A stretch of DNA of 33,012 nt from assembly GCA_019400425.1 (NCBI GenBank), contig JAFREE010000209.1, forward strand, positions 1-33,012. The letters are read 5' to 3'. Under the pieces are notes generated by a model. That model made no database searches. It had not been told where the DNA came from and worked only from the letters and a program-made list of their open reading frames with translations. The position numbers and the translations under genes are program-made. The DNA comes from Hymenochaete sp. R1 (taxonomy: Eukaryota; Basidiomycota; Agaricomycetes; Hymenochaetales; Hymenochaetaceae). This document shows, in pieces, positions 31,712 through 33,012 of this stretch; within the stretch, counting starts at the first letter, position 1, and the number at the start of each line of letters is the position of its first letter.

Positions 31712-33012
31712 GTCTACGATCATAGTCTTACTCCTTCTTAACTTGCCCTGGCAGTGCATTTACAAGAAGCAGTCTTGGGAGTTTGACTGGAAGTTGCATT
31801 TGTTTCGCGTTCTTTTCCCCCTTGATCCATTTACCGAGTTTCACAAACGATTTTCCCACCAAACACTTGGGTGCGATACCTCTTCAGGCTTTGCGGCGCT
31901 CCCACTATTTTTTCAATTTTCAAATAGCAGCTGTACCTGTATATTTTTCTTTCCCAAATGGTCTTTCTTCGTCGCAGAGCGTCCTTGTTTCGTTGACCAT
32001 ACTCGCCTTTTATCCCTCTCGTGTCTGACTGAACGGTTGCGGCTGCTCTCACTCATCATTCTCACTCCATTCAAATTCATGTTTTAAAGTATTGTTTACT
32101 TACACTTATGCAGTGTCGCACCTAATGGGAAGTTATTTTATTGGGTTCGACCGTTTCCCCTAGAAACTCGGAATGGTCAACTGTAGCTTCAGTATCCTAT
32201 ACAACAGCCCGAGGACGATGCCACGATGGTAGCACTGCTCGAAATTTGGATCAATATTGTTCGGAGATCGGTTGCCCGTTTGATTCCCAACTCATTAATA
32301 TTGTTCGTTCGGTAGGTTCTGGATCTCGCCCGACCATTTTTCGCACACACCGAGCGTCAAAGAACTCGGAGACTCAGTATTAGTGGAATCATCAAACTCG
32401 TTGGCACTGCATCCACCAAAATACGTATACCAGCTAATCAACCCTCGCTTCGACACCGGTTGCCTTTATCTGCGCATATGACATATATGAAGTCGCGCAT
32501 TGTGGCTGGAACTTTTATTTAGGTCTTGGGACTGATGCACAGCTTCAAAGTGAGACCATCTGCTCACTGGTTGAAGCTGTGTCCCCTTCGCCCGCACCTT
32601 CACACTCAAGCCATAAGTCGAAGATACCGTCAGTTTCCACTAGGTGCGACATGTGGCGACGGAGACATCAAATTTCAAAAAAAAATCACGCCTAGCGGGC
32701 TTACTGGAACTGGAAAGAGAGGGGAAGCCCTCACCATCAAATCAACACTTGTTGATTTCGCTGATTATTCGACCTTTTTTCGAATCTTCGTTGCCCAATA
32801 CTGGGTAGTTGGGAATGCTGTCGCCGTTGCGTGCATATGGTGCAGGGTGTAAGTATCATGATGGTGAAAGGAACCCTGCTACCGCCGCTCAGGATGGATT
32901 ATCGGATTGACGCTGACTTTCGATTAGTGATGTTTGCGGAAATTTTCCGCCGGAAAAGTCGACTTGAAGGAGCTCTTCCGCATCCGCAAGCCGTTTTACG
33001 GCGGATCCGCAT
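31712..33012. other. Gene-poor right end of the window
   Basis: No gene can be supported in these 1.3 kb. Open frames of 73-108 codons on both strands lack family resemblance or consistent codon use. A strong imperfect hairpin lies at 32528-32585. Short GC palindromes cluster at the extreme end (GCGGATCCGC at about 33001-33010; GCCGT/ACGGC hairpin near 32989-33001). The extreme end may be the edge of a repeat or a gene that continues beyond the window. Confidence 0.5.
32528..32585. other. Imperfect 17-bp inverted repeat / hairpin
   Basis: CACAGCTTCAAAGTGAG pairs with CTCACT-gg-TTGAAGCTGTG: an 11-bp arm, a 2-nt bulge, 6 more pairs and an 8-nt loop (ACCATCTG), spanning 32538-32581. An outer GGGA/TCCC pair (32528-32531, 32582-32585) could extend it across a 6-nt one-sided bulge. 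It is in non-coding sequence. It may be a small hairpin RNA or an element remnant, or it may be chance. Confidence 0.6.

Noticed and set aside
32526..32852. A plus-strand frame of 108 codons
   Set aside because: It overlaps the hairpin, matches no family and lacks conserved patterning; kept as non-coding.
1..33012. CRISPR arrays, tRNA or rRNA genes, intact transposons, biosynthetic cluster enzymes
   Set aside because: I searched by eye for repeat-spacer arrays, tRNA boxes, transposase or reverse transcriptase motifs and saw none; a tRNA search and repeat-library search were not possible here.

Overview
This is a nuclear genomic window from a filamentous basidiomycete, most likely an agaricomycete. 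The evidence is densely packed protein-coding genes with many 46-95 nt GT-AG introns, CT-rich leaders, and typical fungal families: cytoplasmic dynein, peroxin 10, Mgr2, homoserine kinase, Mediator subunit 9, and Ser-rich single-pass surface proteins. I saw no prokaryotic signature, CRISPR array, tRNA, rRNA or intact transposon. Exon boundaries were derived by hand from splice motifs, reading-frame phase and family conservation; no transcript data were available.

Layout. 28-1082 (-) is a decayed glutathione S-transferase. 1291-1831 (+) is a Med9-like Mediator subunit. 2042-13233 (-) is a cytoplasmic dynein heavy chain with 15 recognisable exons, covering linker, six AAA modules, stalk and C-terminus; its N-terminal tail is absent and the frame dissolves at a C16/G16 tract. 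13502-14148 (+) is the spliceosomal core protein SmE. 14258-15683 (-) is PEX10. 15944-16592 (+) is Mgr2/Romo1 and includes a 4-nt microexon. 17698-19313 (+) is an unrecognised 468-residue Ser/Pro-rich protein with two PPxY motifs. 20628-21770 (-) is homoserine kinase. 22168-25911 (+) is an unrecognised, disordered protein of 1185 residues. 26716-29043 (-) and 29678-31711 (+) are divergently transcribed single-pass membrane proteins with secreted-type ectodomains. 31712-33012 holds no gene I can support.

The genes do not form a pathway cluster. They are mostly single-copy housekeeping functions (transcription, splicing, transport motor, peroxisomal and mitochondrial import, threonine synthesis) with lineage-specific surface and disordered proteins on the right. 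Divergent pairs sharing one short promoter region are GST/MED9, dynein/SmE, PEX10/MGR2, THR1/1185-residue protein, and the two membrane proteins.

The points most worth a second look are: the tail-less dynein ending at a homopolymer; a second dynein anomaly, an apparent AG-repeat slip in the linker that only a shifted splice donor keeps in frame; the Mgr2 microexon; the PPxY protein; and the membrane-protein pair.
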